The notes below the pieces were generated by a model. It was given only the letters and a program-made list of their open reading frames with translations, was not told where the DNA came from and did not search any database. From NCBI GenBank assembly GCA_963833955.1, contig CAWHZY010000014.1, positions 23,520 through 87,519 of the forward strand: DNA of 64,000 bases, read 5' to 3'. This DNA comes from Roseiarcus sp963833955 (lineage in GTDB: Bacteria; Pseudomonadota; Alphaproteobacteria; Rhizobiales; Beijerinckiaceae). The translations under genes were made by a program, and so were the position numbers. Numbering within the stretch: the first letter of the stretch is position 1; every line of letters begins with the position of its first letter. This document shows positions 37,009 through 46,139 of the stretch, one piece after another.

Positions 37009-37977
37009 ATGCGCGCGAGCGTCGTCGGCGCTGGCGTCGTCGGCCTGACGACCGCGCTCACGCTCGCCGAGCGGGGCGCGCGGGTCACGCTTGTTGAGCG
37101 CTCGCGCGAACTCGGCGGCAACGCGTCGTGGCTCGCGGGCGGCATGCTCGCTCCGTTCTGCGAGGGCGAGAGCGCGCCGCAAAGCGTTGTTGAGCTAGGC
37201 CAAAGCGCGATCGACTGGTGGGACGCGCGCGTTCCGGGTGTGGCGCGCGAAGGCACTCTGGTCGTCGCGCCACCGCGCGACACGGGCGAGATCGATCGCT
37301 TCGCGGCGCGGACGAGGTCGCATCTGCGTGTGGACGAAGCGCGCATCGCGGAGCTTGAGCCGGATCTCGCGGGACGTTTCCGCAGAGGGCTGTTCTTCGC
37401 GGATGAGGGCCATCTCGATCCGCGCGTCTCACTAGTCGCTCTGACCGAGCGCTTGCGCGCGAAAGGCGGCGAGATCCGCTTTGGGGTGGATGGCGAAGCG
37501 CAGGGCGAGGGGGATGTTGTCATTGATTGCCGTGGCTGGGCGGCGCGCCAAGCGCTTCCTGAATTGCGCGGCGTGCGCGGCGAAATGATGCGCATCCGCT
37601 CGCGTGAGGTGACGCTCACTCGCGCGGTGCGTTTTCTGCATCCTCGCATTCCCCTCTACATCGTCCCGCGCGCGAGCAACGAATTCATGATCGGCGCGAC
37701 AATGATCGAGAGCGCCGAGAGGGGCGCGGTCAGCGTGCGTTCGGCGATCGAGCTTCTGAGCGCGGCTTACGCCCTTCATCCTGCCTTCGGAGAGGCTGAG
37801 ATCCTCGAGATGAGCGCCGACGTCAGGCCCGCCTATCCGGACAACGAGCCGCGCATCGAGGAGCGGGGGAATCGCATTTTCGTCAATGGCTTTTATCGCC
37901 ACGGCTTTCTGCTCGCGCCGGCTTTCGCAGAGCGCGCGGCGACGCTGGCGTTCGAGCGGGCGGGAGCGCTCGTATGA
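37009..37977 (+). CDS. thiO: Glycine oxidase ThiO
   Basis: 322-aa FAD-dependent oxidase making dehydroglycine (iminoacetate) for the thiazole moiety. It has the N-terminal dinucleotide fold VVGAGVVGLTTALTLAERGA followed by GGNASWLAGGMLAPFCE. The C-terminal PAYPDNEPRIEERGNRIFVNG and YRHGFLLAPAFAE segments are typical of ThiO. Starts at the ATG at 37009, 4 bp after thiC, and overlaps thiS. Confidence 0.92.
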   Translation: MRASVVGAGVVGLTTALTLAERGARVTLVERSRELGGNASWLAGGMLAPFCEGESAPQSVVELGQSAIDWWDARVPGVAREGTLVVAPPRDTGEIDRFAARTRSHLRVDEARIAELEPDLAGRFRRGLFFADEGHLDPRVSLVALTERLRAKGGEIRFGVDGEAQGEGDVVIDCRGWAARQALPELRGVRGEMMRIRSREVTLTRAVRFLHPRIPLYIVPRASNEFMIGATMIESAERGAVSVRSAIELLSAAYALHPAFGEAEILEMSADVRPAYPDNEPRIEERGNRIFVNGFYRHGFLLAPAFAERAATLAFERAGALV

Positions 37978-38171
37978 GGCTCGTCGTCAACGGCGAACCG
38001 CAGGAGGTTTCCGCCGCCACGCTTGCAGAGGCTTTACAATCGCTCGACCTCGCCGAGGCCAAGGTTGCGACCGCGCTCAACGGCGAGTTTGTGTCGGCGC
38101 GGGCGCGCGCGTCGACGCCGGTGAAGGACGGCGACCGTATCGAAATCCTCGCGCCGCGTCAGGGCGGGTAA
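37974..38171 (+). CDS. thiS: Sulfur carrier protein ThiS
   Basis: 65-residue ubiquitin-fold protein ending in the conserved GG (RQGG), which is thiocarboxylated and passes sulfur to ThiG. Start overlaps the thiO stop by 4 bp. Confidence 0.94.
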   Translation: MRLVVNGEPQEVSAATLAEALQSLDLAEAKVATALNGEFVSARARASTPVKDGDRIEILAPRQGG

Positions 38172-38177
38172 GGCCCC

Positions 38178-38966
38178 ATGATTTCTGGCCCCGATTTCAC
38201 CCTCTACGACGTGCAACTCCGCTCGCGGCTCATGCTTGGCACGTCGCAATATCCCTCGCCCGCTATTCTCGCTGAGGCCGCGCGTGCCTCCAGGGCGGAA
38301 ATTCTCACCGTATCGCTGCGGCGTAAATCGGCGCGCCTCAAGGAGGGGCAGGATTTCTGGCGGCTGATCCGTGATATCGGCGCTCGCGTCTTGCCCAACA
38401 CCGCCGGCTGTCACAGCGTGAAGGAGGCGGTGACGACGGCTCAGATGGCGCGCGAAGTGTTCGGCACGCCCTGGGTCAAGCTCGAAGTGATCGGCGAAGC
38501 CGACACGCTTCAGCCGGACCCGTTCGGCTTGGTTGAGGCGGCGCGAATTCTTTCCGCCGACGGTTTTCAGGTCTTTCCCTACACGACCGAGGATCTCGTG
38601 GTCGCCGAGCGACTGATCGAGGCGGGATGCAAGGTGCTGATGCCCTGGGGCGCACCGATCGGCTCTGGCAAAGGTCTCAACAATGTGTTCGGCTTGAGGG
38701 CGCTGCGCGCGCATTTCCCCGAGGTCCCTCTGATCGTCGATGCTGGCCTGGGCCTGCCGTCGCATGCGGCGGCGGCGATGGAGCTTGGCTACGACGGCGT
38801 GCTGCTCAATACCGCTGTCGCGAAGGCGGGCGATCCGGTCGCCATGGCGCGCGCTTTCGGTCAGGCGATGGAAGCGGGCCGCGTCGCCTTCCTGGCGGGC
38901 CCGATGGAATCGCGCGACATGGCGGCGCCCTCGACGCCCGTCGTCGGTCGGGCCGTGCTCTCGTGA
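38178..38966 (+). CDS. thiG: Thiazole synthase ThiG
   Basis: 262-aa TIM-barrel enzyme forming the thiazole phosphate from DXP, ThiS-thiocarboxylate and dehydroglycine. It shows LMLGTSQYPSPAILAEA, LPNTAGCHSVKEAV, VKLEVIGEADTLQPD (the Schiff-base lysine region) and DAGLGLPSHAAAAMELG. Tightly linked to thiS and overlapping thiE. Confidence 0.96.
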   Translation: MISGPDFTLYDVQLRSRLMLGTSQYPSPAILAEAARASRAEILTVSLRRKSARLKEGQDFWRLIRDIGARVLPNTAGCHSVKEAVTTAQMAREVFGTPWVKLEVIGEADTLQPDPFGLVEAARILSADGFQVFPYTTEDLVVAERLIEAGCKVLMPWGAPIGSGKGLNNVFGLRALRAHFPEVPLIVDAGLGLPSHAAAAMELGYDGVLLNTAVAKAGDPVAMARAFGQAMEAGRVAFLAGPMESRDMAAPSTPVVGRAVLS

Positions 38967-39568
38967 GCGCGCTCGATCCCTTCTACCCAATTGTCGACAG
39001 CGCGGCCTGGGTCGGACGGCTCGTGGGTATCGGCGCAAGATTGATCCAACTGCGAATCAAGGACGCGACCGAGGACCATCTCCGCAGCGAGACGCACCAT
39101 GCGCTTACCATCTGCCGCCGTTCGGGCGCAGAGCTCGTGGTCAATGATCACTGGGAGATCGCCATCGACTCAGGAGCGGACTGGGTTCACCTCGGGCAAG
39201 GCGATCTCGACGAGGCGGACCTGCTTGCCGTGCGCAAGGCGGGAATCAGGCTCGGAATCAGCACCCATGACGATGCTGAGCTGGTGAGAGCTCTGACCTT
39301 CTCGCCCGATTATGTCGCGCTTGGGCCGATCTATCCGACCAGGCTCAAAGCCATGGCTTTCGCGCCACAGGGGCTCGAGACGATCGGCGTGTGGAAACGC
39401 CGCATCGGCGCGGTTCCGTTGGTTGCGATCGGCGGACTCGACGTCGAACGGGCGAAGCTGTGTCTTGCCGCCGGCGCCGACATTGTCTCCGTCGTCACTG
39501 ACATCACGCTCAACGCCGATCCGGAGGCGCGCGCGCGAGAATGGATAGCAGCGACGCGGCCGGCGTGA
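38963..39568 (+). CDS. thiE: Thiamine phosphate synthase ThiE
   Basis: 201-aa TIM-barrel enzyme joining HMP-PP and thiazole phosphate. It has LIQLRIKDATEDHL, ELVVNDHWEIAIDSGADWVHLGQ and GISTHDDAELVRA in order. The GTG start at 38963 overlaps the thiG TGA. The 3' end overlaps thiD by 28 bp. A TenI-type relative is possible but operon position favours ThiE. Confidence 0.9.
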   Translation: MSALDPFYPIVDSAAWVGRLVGIGARLIQLRIKDATEDHLRSETHHALTICRRSGAELVVNDHWEIAIDSGADWVHLGQGDLDEADLLAVRKAGIRLGISTHDDAELVRALTFSPDYVALGPIYPTRLKAMAFAPQGLETIGVWKRRIGAVPLVAIGGLDVERAKLCLAAGADIVSVVTDITLNADPEARAREWIAATRPA

Positions 39569-40470
39569 CTCAAAGGCTGCCGATTGCTTTGACCATCGCC
39601 GGCTCCGATTCAGGCGGCGGCGCCGGAATCCAGGCCGATCTGAAGACATTCGCGGCGTTTGGCGTTTATGGCGCCTGTGTCATCACGGCGCTGACCGCCC
39701 AGAACACCCGCGGCGTGCGGGCGATCCACACTCCGCCGCCTGGAATCGTTGGCGCGCAGATCGACGCGGTTCTCGAGGACTTCGCGGTCGCGGCGATCAA
39801 GATCGGCATGCTGGGCAGTGCCGAGATCGCCAACGTGGTGGCGGCGAGGCTTTCCTCTCCCACCGGGAAAGGCGAAACCCTTCTCCCTCGGGGAGAAGGT
39901 GGCCCCGTAGGGCGTTCGCGAGAGCGCCCGTCTCGCGACGGGCTACGGCGCCGGATGAGGGCCTTCCTCATCTACGATCCGGTCATGACCGCCTCCTCCG
40001 GCGACGCGCTGAGCGGTCGAGGCTTCGTCGAGGCGATCCGCCACGCGCTGCTTCCGCTGGTCGATTGTCTGACCCCTAATCTCGCCGAGGCGGCCGCGCT
40101 GCTCGGCGAGCCGATCGCGCGAAGTGATGAGGACATGGCGCGCCAGGGCGCTGCGCTGTTGAAGCTTGGCCCCCGCGCGGTTTTGATGAAGGGCGGGCAC
40201 CTCGAAGGCGAGGCGGCGGTGGACCTTCTGGTGACGGAGGACACGATTCGTCGCTTCGCGGCGCCGAGACTTGCTTCCAAAAACCTGCATGGCACAGGCT
40301 GCACGCTGTCGAGCGCCATCGCCGCCAACGTCGTCCGCGGAGTTCCATTGCCCGAGGCCGTGGCGGCGGCCAAGGGATTCGTGCGCCGGTCGATCGAGCG
40401 TGGCCGGGATGTCATGCTGGGCGCGGGAGCCGGGCCGTTGATCCAGACCGAGTTGCGTTCGAAACTCTGA
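39541..40470 (+). CDS. thiD: Hydroxymethylpyrimidine (phosphate) kinase ThiD, with repeat insertion
   Basis: 309-aa ribokinase-family enzyme phosphorylating HMP and HMP-P. It has TIAGSDSGGGAGIQADLKTF, ALTAQNTRGV, YDPVMTASSGDAL and the anion-hole/catalytic NLHGTGCTLSSAIAANV. Between VVAARL and FLIYDPVM there are about 38 residues (SSPTGKGETLLPRGEGG and so on) that do not belong to the family and come from a palindromic repeat (39849-39966). The frame is maintained, so a functional enzyme with a surface extension is possible. Confidence 0.93.
   Translation: MDSSDAAGVTQRLPIALTIAGSDSGGGAGIQADLKTFAAFGVYGACVITALTAQNTRGVRAIHTPPPGIVGAQIDAVLEDFAVAAIKIGMLGSAEIANVVAARLSSPTGKGETLLPRGEGGPVGRSRERPSRDGLRRRMRAFLIYDPVMTASSGDALSGRGFVEAIRHALLPLVDCLTPNLAEAAALLGEPIARSDEDMARQGAALLKLGPRAVLMKGGHLEGEAAVDLLVTEDTIRRFAAPRLASKNLHGTGCTLSSAIAANVVRGVPLPEAVAAAKGFVRRSIERGRDVMLGAGAGPLIQTELRSKL
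39849..39966 (+). repeat. Palindromic repeat inserted in frame within thiD
   Basis: The perfect stem CTTCTCCCTCGGGGAGAAG lies at 39880-39898. GGTGGCCC follows, and the tail GCCGGATGAGGGCC ends near 39964. The 19-base stem and the 13-base CCGGATGAGGGCC tail recur identically at 51882-51900 and 51914-51926. A further inverted repeat (TTCGCGAGA/TCTCGCGA) lies between them here. The encoded peptide includes LLPRGEGGP and ends in RRRMRAF. Confidence 0.82.
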
Positions 40471-40525
40471 CGCGCTCGATCCGTATTCGCGTTAGTCTGA
40501 AGCTTCTCGCGCAGGTTGGGCGGAT

Positions 40526-41677
40526 ATGGCCGACGACTTCTATGAGACCATTCCGATATTCGACAATTTCGCCGATGCGGTGAGAGGCGAGAACTACAGT
40601 CCGCTGCCGGACGACTGGGTCGTCGGTTTCGCTGACGTGGTCGGCTCGACCAGAGCCGTCGCCGATGGCCGCTACAAGGCCGTCAACATGGTCGGCGCGG
40701 GCGCGATCGCGGCCGTCGCAAACGCGCTGGACCGGCGACCGTTTCCCTTCGTCTTCGGCGGCGACGGGGCAAGCTTCGCCGTGTCCTCGTCCGATGCGGC
40801 CCCGGCCGCCAAGGCGCTTCAGGCGATGGCGGCTTTCGCGCGGGAAGAGTTTCGTTTCGAGTTACGCGTCGCGATGGCGCCGGTCGGCGAAATCCGGGCG
40901 GCGGGATATGACGTGAGGGTCGCGCGCTTCGCCGCGGCGCCGCCTTGCGTCTATGCGATGTTCGCCGGCGGCGGCCTGACCTGGTTCGACGCTGCCGCCA
41001 AGCGCGGCGACTATGCGTTGCCCTCCGCGGAGCCCGGCGCCCGGCCGGATCTGTCCGGCCTCTCATGCCGCTGGGGCGTGGCGCCGGCGAAGCACGGGCT
41101 TGTGCTGTCCCTGATTGTCGCGCCACGCGGAAACGACGCGCGATTTGCGCCGCTCATCGACGAGATCGTCAAATCGTCGCTCGCCGGCGCGTCGAGCGAG
41201 CGGCCGGTCACTTTGATGAGTCTGCGGCCCGGGAGCCCGGGCAGGGCGGTCGCGCTTGAGACACGGGTCAATAAGGCCTCGGGGCTGTCGCGAGCGAAGG
41301 CGCGTATGGCGGCGATACGCGGCTATTGCATCGCGATTGTCCTCCATATTTTCAAGCTCAAGGTCGGTCGCTTCGACGCGGCGGCCTATGCGAGCGAGCT
41401 CGTCGCCAACGCCGATTTCCGCAAGTTCGACGACGGCCTGCGCATGACGCTAGACTGTTCCCCTGAATTCGCCGATGCGCTCGAGGCGCGGCTTGCCGCC
41501 GCGGCGGCGTTTGTCGATTGGGGCGTCTTCCGGCAGGGGGCGGCGCAGGTGACGTGCTTCGTTCCCTCCGCGACCCAACGCGGCCATGTCCATTTCGTTG
41601 ACGGCGCCGGTGGAGGCTATACGATGGCCGCGAAAGCCATGAAGGCGCGCCGCGATGCGCTGGCGTCGGCGGCGTGA
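40526..41677 (+). CDS. DUF3095 family protein (cyclase-like)
   Basis: 383-aa protein of the DUF3095 family. The N-terminal GFADVVGSTRAVADGRYKAV and VFGGDGASFAV recall class III nucleotide cyclase folds, but catalytic residues have not been shown for this family as far as I know. Soluble and probably cytoplasmic. It follows the thi operon after 55 bp and could be read through from it. Confidence 0.85.
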   Translation: MADDFYETIPIFDNFADAVRGENYSPLPDDWVVGFADVVGSTRAVADGRYKAVNMVGAGAIAAVANALDRRPFPFVFGGDGASFAVSSSDAAPAAKALQAMAAFAREEFRFELRVAMAPVGEIRAAGYDVRVARFAAAPPCVYAMFAGGGLTWFDAAAKRGDYALPSAEPGARPDLSGLSCRWGVAPAKHGLVLSLIVAPRGNDARFAPLIDEIVKSSLAGASSERPVTLMSLRPGSPGRAVALETRVNKASGLSRAKARMAAIRGYCIAIVLHIFKLKVGRFDAAAYASELVANADFRKFDDGLRMTLDCSPEFADALEARLAAAAAFVDWGVFRQGAAQVTCFVPSATQRGHVHFVDGAGGGYTMAAKAMKARRDALASAA

Positions 41678-41714
41678 GATCTGTGGCTCGAAGATTGTTA
41701 GAGGGAGATGGTCG

Positions 41715-42233
41715 ATGCATAGCGCATTCCGTTCCGTTGCAGTTGTCGGCTTGGCAGCCACGCTTGGCGGGCAGGGCGCGCGAGCCGATGTTGCCCCGAC
41801 CCAGCCTGTCACGCTGGCGGTCCTCAATCTCGATTATGTCGACACGTCCGGCGAGCCGACCGATCAAGCGGCGGTTCATCAACGGCGCGCCGCCGATTTC
41901 GTGAGCGCCTTGCAGCGTGATCTCGCGGCGAATGGTCAGTACCGCGTGGTTCCGATGTCTTGCGGGTCCGAGCCGTGCGAGCCGGTGATGAACCCAGCGG
42001 AGCTACAGAAGGCGGCGCGCGCCGCCGGCGCAAGGTTCGTCCTGCTTGGCGGCGTGCACAAAATGAGCACCCTTGTTCAGTGGGCGAAGATCCAAATCGC
42101 CGACGAAGAGCGGGGCCGGATCGTTTTTGACCGGTTGCTGACATTTCGCGGCGACACGGACGAGGCCTGGCAAAAAGCGGAATCGTTTGTCGCGCGCGAC
42201 GTTCTCAACGCGGCTCCGACGTTCGGCAAATAG
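41715..42233 (+). CDS. DUF2380-like exported protein
   Basis: 172-aa protein with an N-terminal signal peptide (SVAVVGLAATLGGQGARA) and a domain beginning VTLAVLNLDYVDTSGEP, resembling DUF2380/DUF3280 proteins. Two cysteines (CGSEPCEP) may form a disulfide in the periplasm. It ends in TAG, after which the same frame continues into a second copy of the domain. Confidence 0.78.
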   Translation: MHSAFRSVAVVGLAATLGGQGARADVAPTQPVTLAVLNLDYVDTSGEPTDQAAVHQRRAADFVSALQRDLAANGQYRVVPMSCGSEPCEPVMNPAELQKAARAAGARFVLLGGVHKMSTLVQWAKIQIADEERGRIVFDRLLTFRGDTDEAWQKAESFVARDVLNAAPTFGK

Positions 42234-42692
42234 GGCGATGCTATTGCGCCGGTCAAACTTGCCGTTTTTGACTTCGAGCTGGAAGATTTCAGCGGCGGCG
42301 CCGGACTCATCCCCGAAAGCGATCAAGATCGCGAGCAACTGAGGCTAGCGACCGAGACGGTGCGCCGGCTGCTCGTTGAATCCGGCCGATACAGTCGCGT
42401 TGACGTCAGCGGCGCCGACGCGGCGGACGCAAAGGCCCACGACCTGCGCAAATGTGACGGCTGCGCCGCCGGGATCGCTCGAAAACTTGGCGCGGATCAA
42501 TCCCTTGTTGGCATAGTGACCCGGATCAGCCGCACCGATTACGCCGTCACCTTCAAGCTTCGCGACACGCAAACGGGCGCGGTCCGCGCCGTCGAGCAGA
42601 CCGACCTTCGCATCGGCGCGAACTATTCGTGGAACCGCGGCGCCGCGTGGCTGATCAAGAACCGGCTGCTGGAGAAACAGGCCCAGCAATAG
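42234..42692 (+). CDS. Second DUF2380-like domain lacking a start and signal peptide
   Basis: Immediately after the preceding TAG and in the same frame, the sequence reads VKLAVFDFELEDFSGGAG, then GRYSRVDVSGADAADA, CDGCAAGIARKLGADQSLVG and GANYSWNRGAAWLIK. This is a complete DUF2380-type domain (152 codons). There is no signal peptide and no in-frame start until a GTG at 42360, inside the domain. The ATG at 42238 is out of frame. Possibilities are loss of the leader by deletion, an amber codon that splits a two-domain protein, or a sequence error. Confidence 0.7.
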   Translation, partial: GDAIAPVKLAVFDFELEDFSGGAGLIPESDQDREQLRLATETVRRLLVESGRYSRVDVSGADAADAKAHDLRKCDGCAAGIARKLGADQSLVGIVTRISRTDYAVTFKLRDTQTGAVRAVEQTDLRIGANYSWNRGAAWLIKNRLLEKQAQQ

Positions 42693-42778
42693 GCGTCCGG
42701 CCGCGCGGGCTCGCGGCCCGTGGATAACGGGGGTGGCGCCGCTGCGCATCCTCCGCTGATTTGCTAGGCTCTCGGGCG

Positions 42779-45472
42779 ATGGACGCCGCCAGCGACAGCC
42801 CCAATCCCGAGACCGCCGCGCGCCTCACGCCGATGATGGCGCAATATCTCGAAATCAAGGCGGTTAACCCGGGTTGCCTGTTGTTCTACCGGATGGGCGA
42901 TTTCTACGAGCTGTTCTTCGACGACGCGGAAATCGCGAGCCGCGCGCTCGGCATCGTCCTCACCAAGCGCGGCAAGCACGAAGGCGAGGACATCCGCATG
43001 TGCGGCGTGCCTGTCGAGCGCGCCGACGATTACCTTAACCGGCTGATCGCGCTCGGCCACCGCGTCGCCGTCTGCGAGCAGATGGAAGACCCCGCGGCGG
43101 CCAAAAAGCGGGGGCCGAAATCGGTCGTCAGGCGCGATGTCGTGCGGCTGGTCACGCCCGGAACGATCACGGAGGAACGGCTGCTCGAGCCTGGTCGGGC
43201 GCGTCTTCTGGTCGCCGTCCAGAAGCTGCGTTCGAGTGAGGGACGGCAGGCTTACGGGCTCGCCGCGCTCGATCTGTCGACGGGGGCGGTCGCGCTCAGC
43301 GAGACGGACGAAAGCGGCCTCTCCGCGGAGATCGCGCGCCTGGAGCCGAGCGAGGTGGTCGCATCGCAAGCGGTCTACGACGAACCCTTGTTTTCCCAGA
43401 TCGTCCGCGAGATGCGCGTTCCCGCGACGCCGCTCGCGCGCGACGGGGGCGACGGCGCCGCGGCGGAACGCCGGGTCTGCGAGTTCTACGGCGTCGAAAC
43501 TCTCGACGGCTTCGGCGCGTTCAGCCGCGCCGAGATCGCCGCTGCGGCGCTCGCGCTCGCCTATGTCAAGCGCACCCAGTTCGAAGCCCGGCCCGCGCTC
43601 TCGAGCCCGACGCGGCGCGCGCGCGGGACGAGCCTCGAGATCGATCCCGCGACCCGCGCCAACCTCGAGCTCACGCGAACCCTGAGCGGCGCGCGCGAGG
43701 GATCGCTCCTGGCCGCAATTGATCTCACCGTAACGCCAGCGGGCGCGCGCCTGCTCGCCGAGCGCCTGGCGAGCCCGCTGACCGACCCGGAGGCGGTCAA
43801 CCGCCGGCTCGATTCGCTTGATTTCCTGGTCGAGGCGGCGCCGATGCGCGACGCCTTGCGTCGGGCGCTGACGCACGCGCCCGACTTTCTGCGAGCCCTG
43901 GCGCGGCTCAGCCTCGACCGCGGCGGTCCGCGCGACCTCGCCGCCGTCCGCGACGGCCTGGCCGCGGCGGTCACGCTGGCCGGCATTCTCGAGGCTGCCC
44001 GGGATCTCCCGCCCGAGCTCATGAGCGCCTACGCGCGGCTGCGCGCCGATTGCGCCGAACTTCGGCGCGATCTCGAAGCCACGCTCGACGAGGACTTGCC
44101 GTTGCTCAAGCGCGACGGCGGGTTCGTCCGCTCGGGCGCCGTGGCCGCGCTCGACGAAGCGCGGAGCCTGCGCGACGAAAGCCGCCGCGTGATCGCGGGC
44201 CTGCAAGCGTCCTACGCCGACGAAGCCGGCGTCAGGCAGCTCAGGATCAAGCATAACAACTTTCTCGGCTACTTCATCGAGACCCCGCAGGTCGCCGGCG
44301 AGACGTTGCTCAAGCCTCCCCATAACGCGACCTTCATCCATCGCCAGACGATGGCCGGCGCGATGCGCTTCTCGACCAACGCGCTTGCTGATCTCGCGTC
44401 GCGCATCGCCTCCGCGGCCGACCGCGCGCTCGCGCTCGAACTCGAGGCGTTCGAGCGCCTGCGTCAAGCTTGCGTCGCGGAGGGCGAAAAGCTGCGCGGC
44501 TTCGGCGCGGCTTTGGCCGAGATCGACGTCGCCGCGGCGCTCGCTGAACTCGCCGTCAAGCGCGTTTGGACACGGCCCTTGGTCGACGCCTCGCTCAGCT
44601 TCAGAATAGAGGGCGGGCGCCATCCCGTGGTCGAGGCGGCGCTTAAGCAAGCGGGCGAGCCGTTCGTCGCCAATGCTTGCGATCTCACCGGAGAAGCAGG
44701 GCAGGGCGGGCGCATCGCCATCGTCACCGGCCCCAACATGGCGGGTAAATCGACCTACCTCCGGCAGAACGCGCTGATCGCGCTGATCGCGCAAATGGGC
44801 GCCTATGTGCCGGCGTCTCGCGCCCACATCGGGATCGTCGACCGGCTGTTCTCGCGCGTCGGCGCCGCGGACGATCTCGCGCGCGGCCGCTCGACCTTCA
44901 TGGTCGAGATGGTCGAGACGGCGGCCATTCTGAACCAGGCGACCGCGCGCTCGCTGGTGATCCTGGACGAGATCGGCCGCGGCACGGCGACCTTCGACGG
45001 GCTCTCGATCGCCTATGCCTGCGTCGAGCACCTGAGCGCCGTCAATCGCTCGCGGGCCTTGTTCGCCACGCACTTCCACGAGCTGACGGCTCTCGCCGAG
45101 ACGCTGCCTCGTCTCGTCAACCTCACCATGCGCGTCACCGAGTTCAAGGGGACGCTCGCCTTCCTGCATGAGGTCGTCCACGGCGCGGCCGACCGCTCTT
45201 ACGGCATCCAGGTGGCGAAGCTCGCGGGACTGCCTGCATCCGTCGTCAAGCGTGCGCGCCAGGTGCTCGCCAGCCTCGAAGCCTCGCGCTCGAGCGGCTC
45301 GCTCGACGCGCTGCCGCTGTTCTCCTACGAGCCGCGCGAGCCGCCCCCTGCGCCTCCGCCTGGCGAATTGCGCACGGCGCTCGTGGCGCTCGACCCCGAC
45401 GCGATGAGTCCACGCGACGCGCTCGAGGCGCTTTACAAGTTGAAGCGGCTCATCGAAGACAAAGGCATATGA
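42779..45472 (+). CDS. mutS: DNA mismatch repair protein MutS
   Basis: 897-aa mismatch sensor. The mismatch-binding Phe-x-Glu is in RMGDFYELFFDDAE (N-terminal domain I). The connector and lever domains follow. The C-terminal ATPase has Walker A GPNMAGKSTYLRQ, FSRVGAADDLARGRSTFMVEM and the Walker B-like LVILDEIGRGTATFDG. Start ATG at 42779 (MDAASDSPN). The stop overlaps the downstream lysE-type gene. Confidence 0.97.
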   Translation: MDAASDSPNPETAARLTPMMAQYLEIKAVNPGCLLFYRMGDFYELFFDDAEIASRALGIVLTKRGKHEGEDIRMCGVPVERADDYLNRLIALGHRVAVCEQMEDPAAAKKRGPKSVVRRDVVRLVTPGTITEERLLEPGRARLLVAVQKLRSSEGRQAYGLAALDLSTGAVALSETDESGLSAEIARLEPSEVVASQAVYDEPLFSQIVREMRVPATPLARDGGDGAAAERRVCEFYGVETLDGFGAFSRAEIAAAALALAYVKRTQFEARPALSSPTRRARGTSLEIDPATRANLELTRTLSGAREGSLLAAIDLTVTPAGARLLAERLASPLTDPEAVNRRLDSLDFLVEAAPMRDALRRALTHAPDFLRALARLSLDRGGPRDLAAVRDGLAAAVTLAGILEAARDLPPELMSAYARLRADCAELRRDLEATLDEDLPLLKRDGGFVRSGAVAALDEARSLRDESRRVIAGLQASYADEAGVRQLRIKHNNFLGYFIETPQVAGETLLKPPHNATFIHRQTMAGAMRFSTNALADLASRIASAADRALALELEAFERLRQACVAEGEKLRGFGAALAEIDVAAALAELAVKRVWTRPLVDASLSFRIEGGRHPVVEAALKQAGEPFVANACDLTGEAGQGGRIAIVTGPNMAGKSTYLRQNALIALIAQMGAYVPASRAHIGIVDRLFSRVGAADDLARGRSTFMVEMVETAAILNQATARSLVILDEIGRGTATFDGLSIAYACVEHLSAVNRSRALFATHFHELTALAETLPRLVNLTMRVTEFKGTLAFLHEVVHGAADRSYGIQVAKLAGLPASVVKRARQVLASLEASRSSGSLDALPLFSYEPREPPPAPPPGELRTALVALDPDAMSPRDALEALYKLKRLIEDKGI

Positions 45473-46107
45473 CCGATCCCAAAATCCTCCTCGCTTCGCT
45501 CGCCGCGGCCTATCTTTATGTCGTGACGCCGGGGCCGGCGTTCCTCGCTCTGTTCACGCTCGCGGCGTCGCGCGGACGCGCGGCCGGCGCCTGGTTCATC
45601 TGCGGCCATCTGGTCGGCGACGTGACCTGGGGGGCGCTCGCGGTCGCGGCGATCGTCGGCGCGAACCGCATCGGTCCCACGCTGTTCGAGCTGCTCGGCT
45701 TCGCGTGCGGCCTTTACCTCCTCTATCTCGGCGCCCGCGCTGTCATGACCAGGAAGGACATGGCCCCGCGCGCCATCGGCGCCAAGCGGCCGCTCGCGAC
45801 GGGCATGGCCTTCGGTCTCACCAACCCCAAATCCTATCCGGTGGCGCTGGCGATGTTCTCGGCCATCGTCGCCCCCTATATCGGGGCGCTGAAACTGGCC
45901 GACGCGCCCCAGATGTTCGTCGCGGCCTTCGCCGGCTTCCTGCTCGCCGACGTGACCCTGGTCTTCGCCGCCGGCTTGGCCCCGGTGCGGCGGTTCTTCC
46001 TCACCCATGGCGTCGCGGTGACGCGGCTCGTCGGCGTGATTTTCATCCTGTTCGGCGCGAAGTCGATCGCCGACGCGGCGGGCGGGGCGATGCGGCGGAC
46101 GGCGTGA
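45469..46107 (+). CDS. LysE family amino-acid exporter
   Basis: 212-aa inner-membrane protein with about six hydrophobic segments. The LysE/RhtB N-terminus reads YLYVVTPGPAFLALFTLAASRGRAAG, and GLTNPKSYPVALAMF is the conserved second motif. Probably exports an amino acid or small amine; the substrate is unknown. Start overlaps the mutS stop by 4 bp. Confidence 0.88.
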   Translation: MTDPKILLASLAAAYLYVVTPGPAFLALFTLAASRGRAAGAWFICGHLVGDVTWGALAVAAIVGANRIGPTLFELLGFACGLYLLYLGARAVMTRKDMAPRAIGAKRPLATGMAFGLTNPKSYPVALAMFSAIVAPYIGALKLADAPQMFVAAFAGFLLADVTLVFAAGLAPVRRFFLTHGVAVTRLVGVIFILFGAKSIADAAGGAMRRTA

Positions 46108-46139
46108 AGAGCGCGGGCTCTCCCGCCAGGGCCGCGAAG

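Noticed and set aside
42764..45181. 805-aa open frame antisense to mutS
   Set aside because: Long antisense frames are expected in GC-rich genes; the mutS frame has clear family motifs and the antisense has none.
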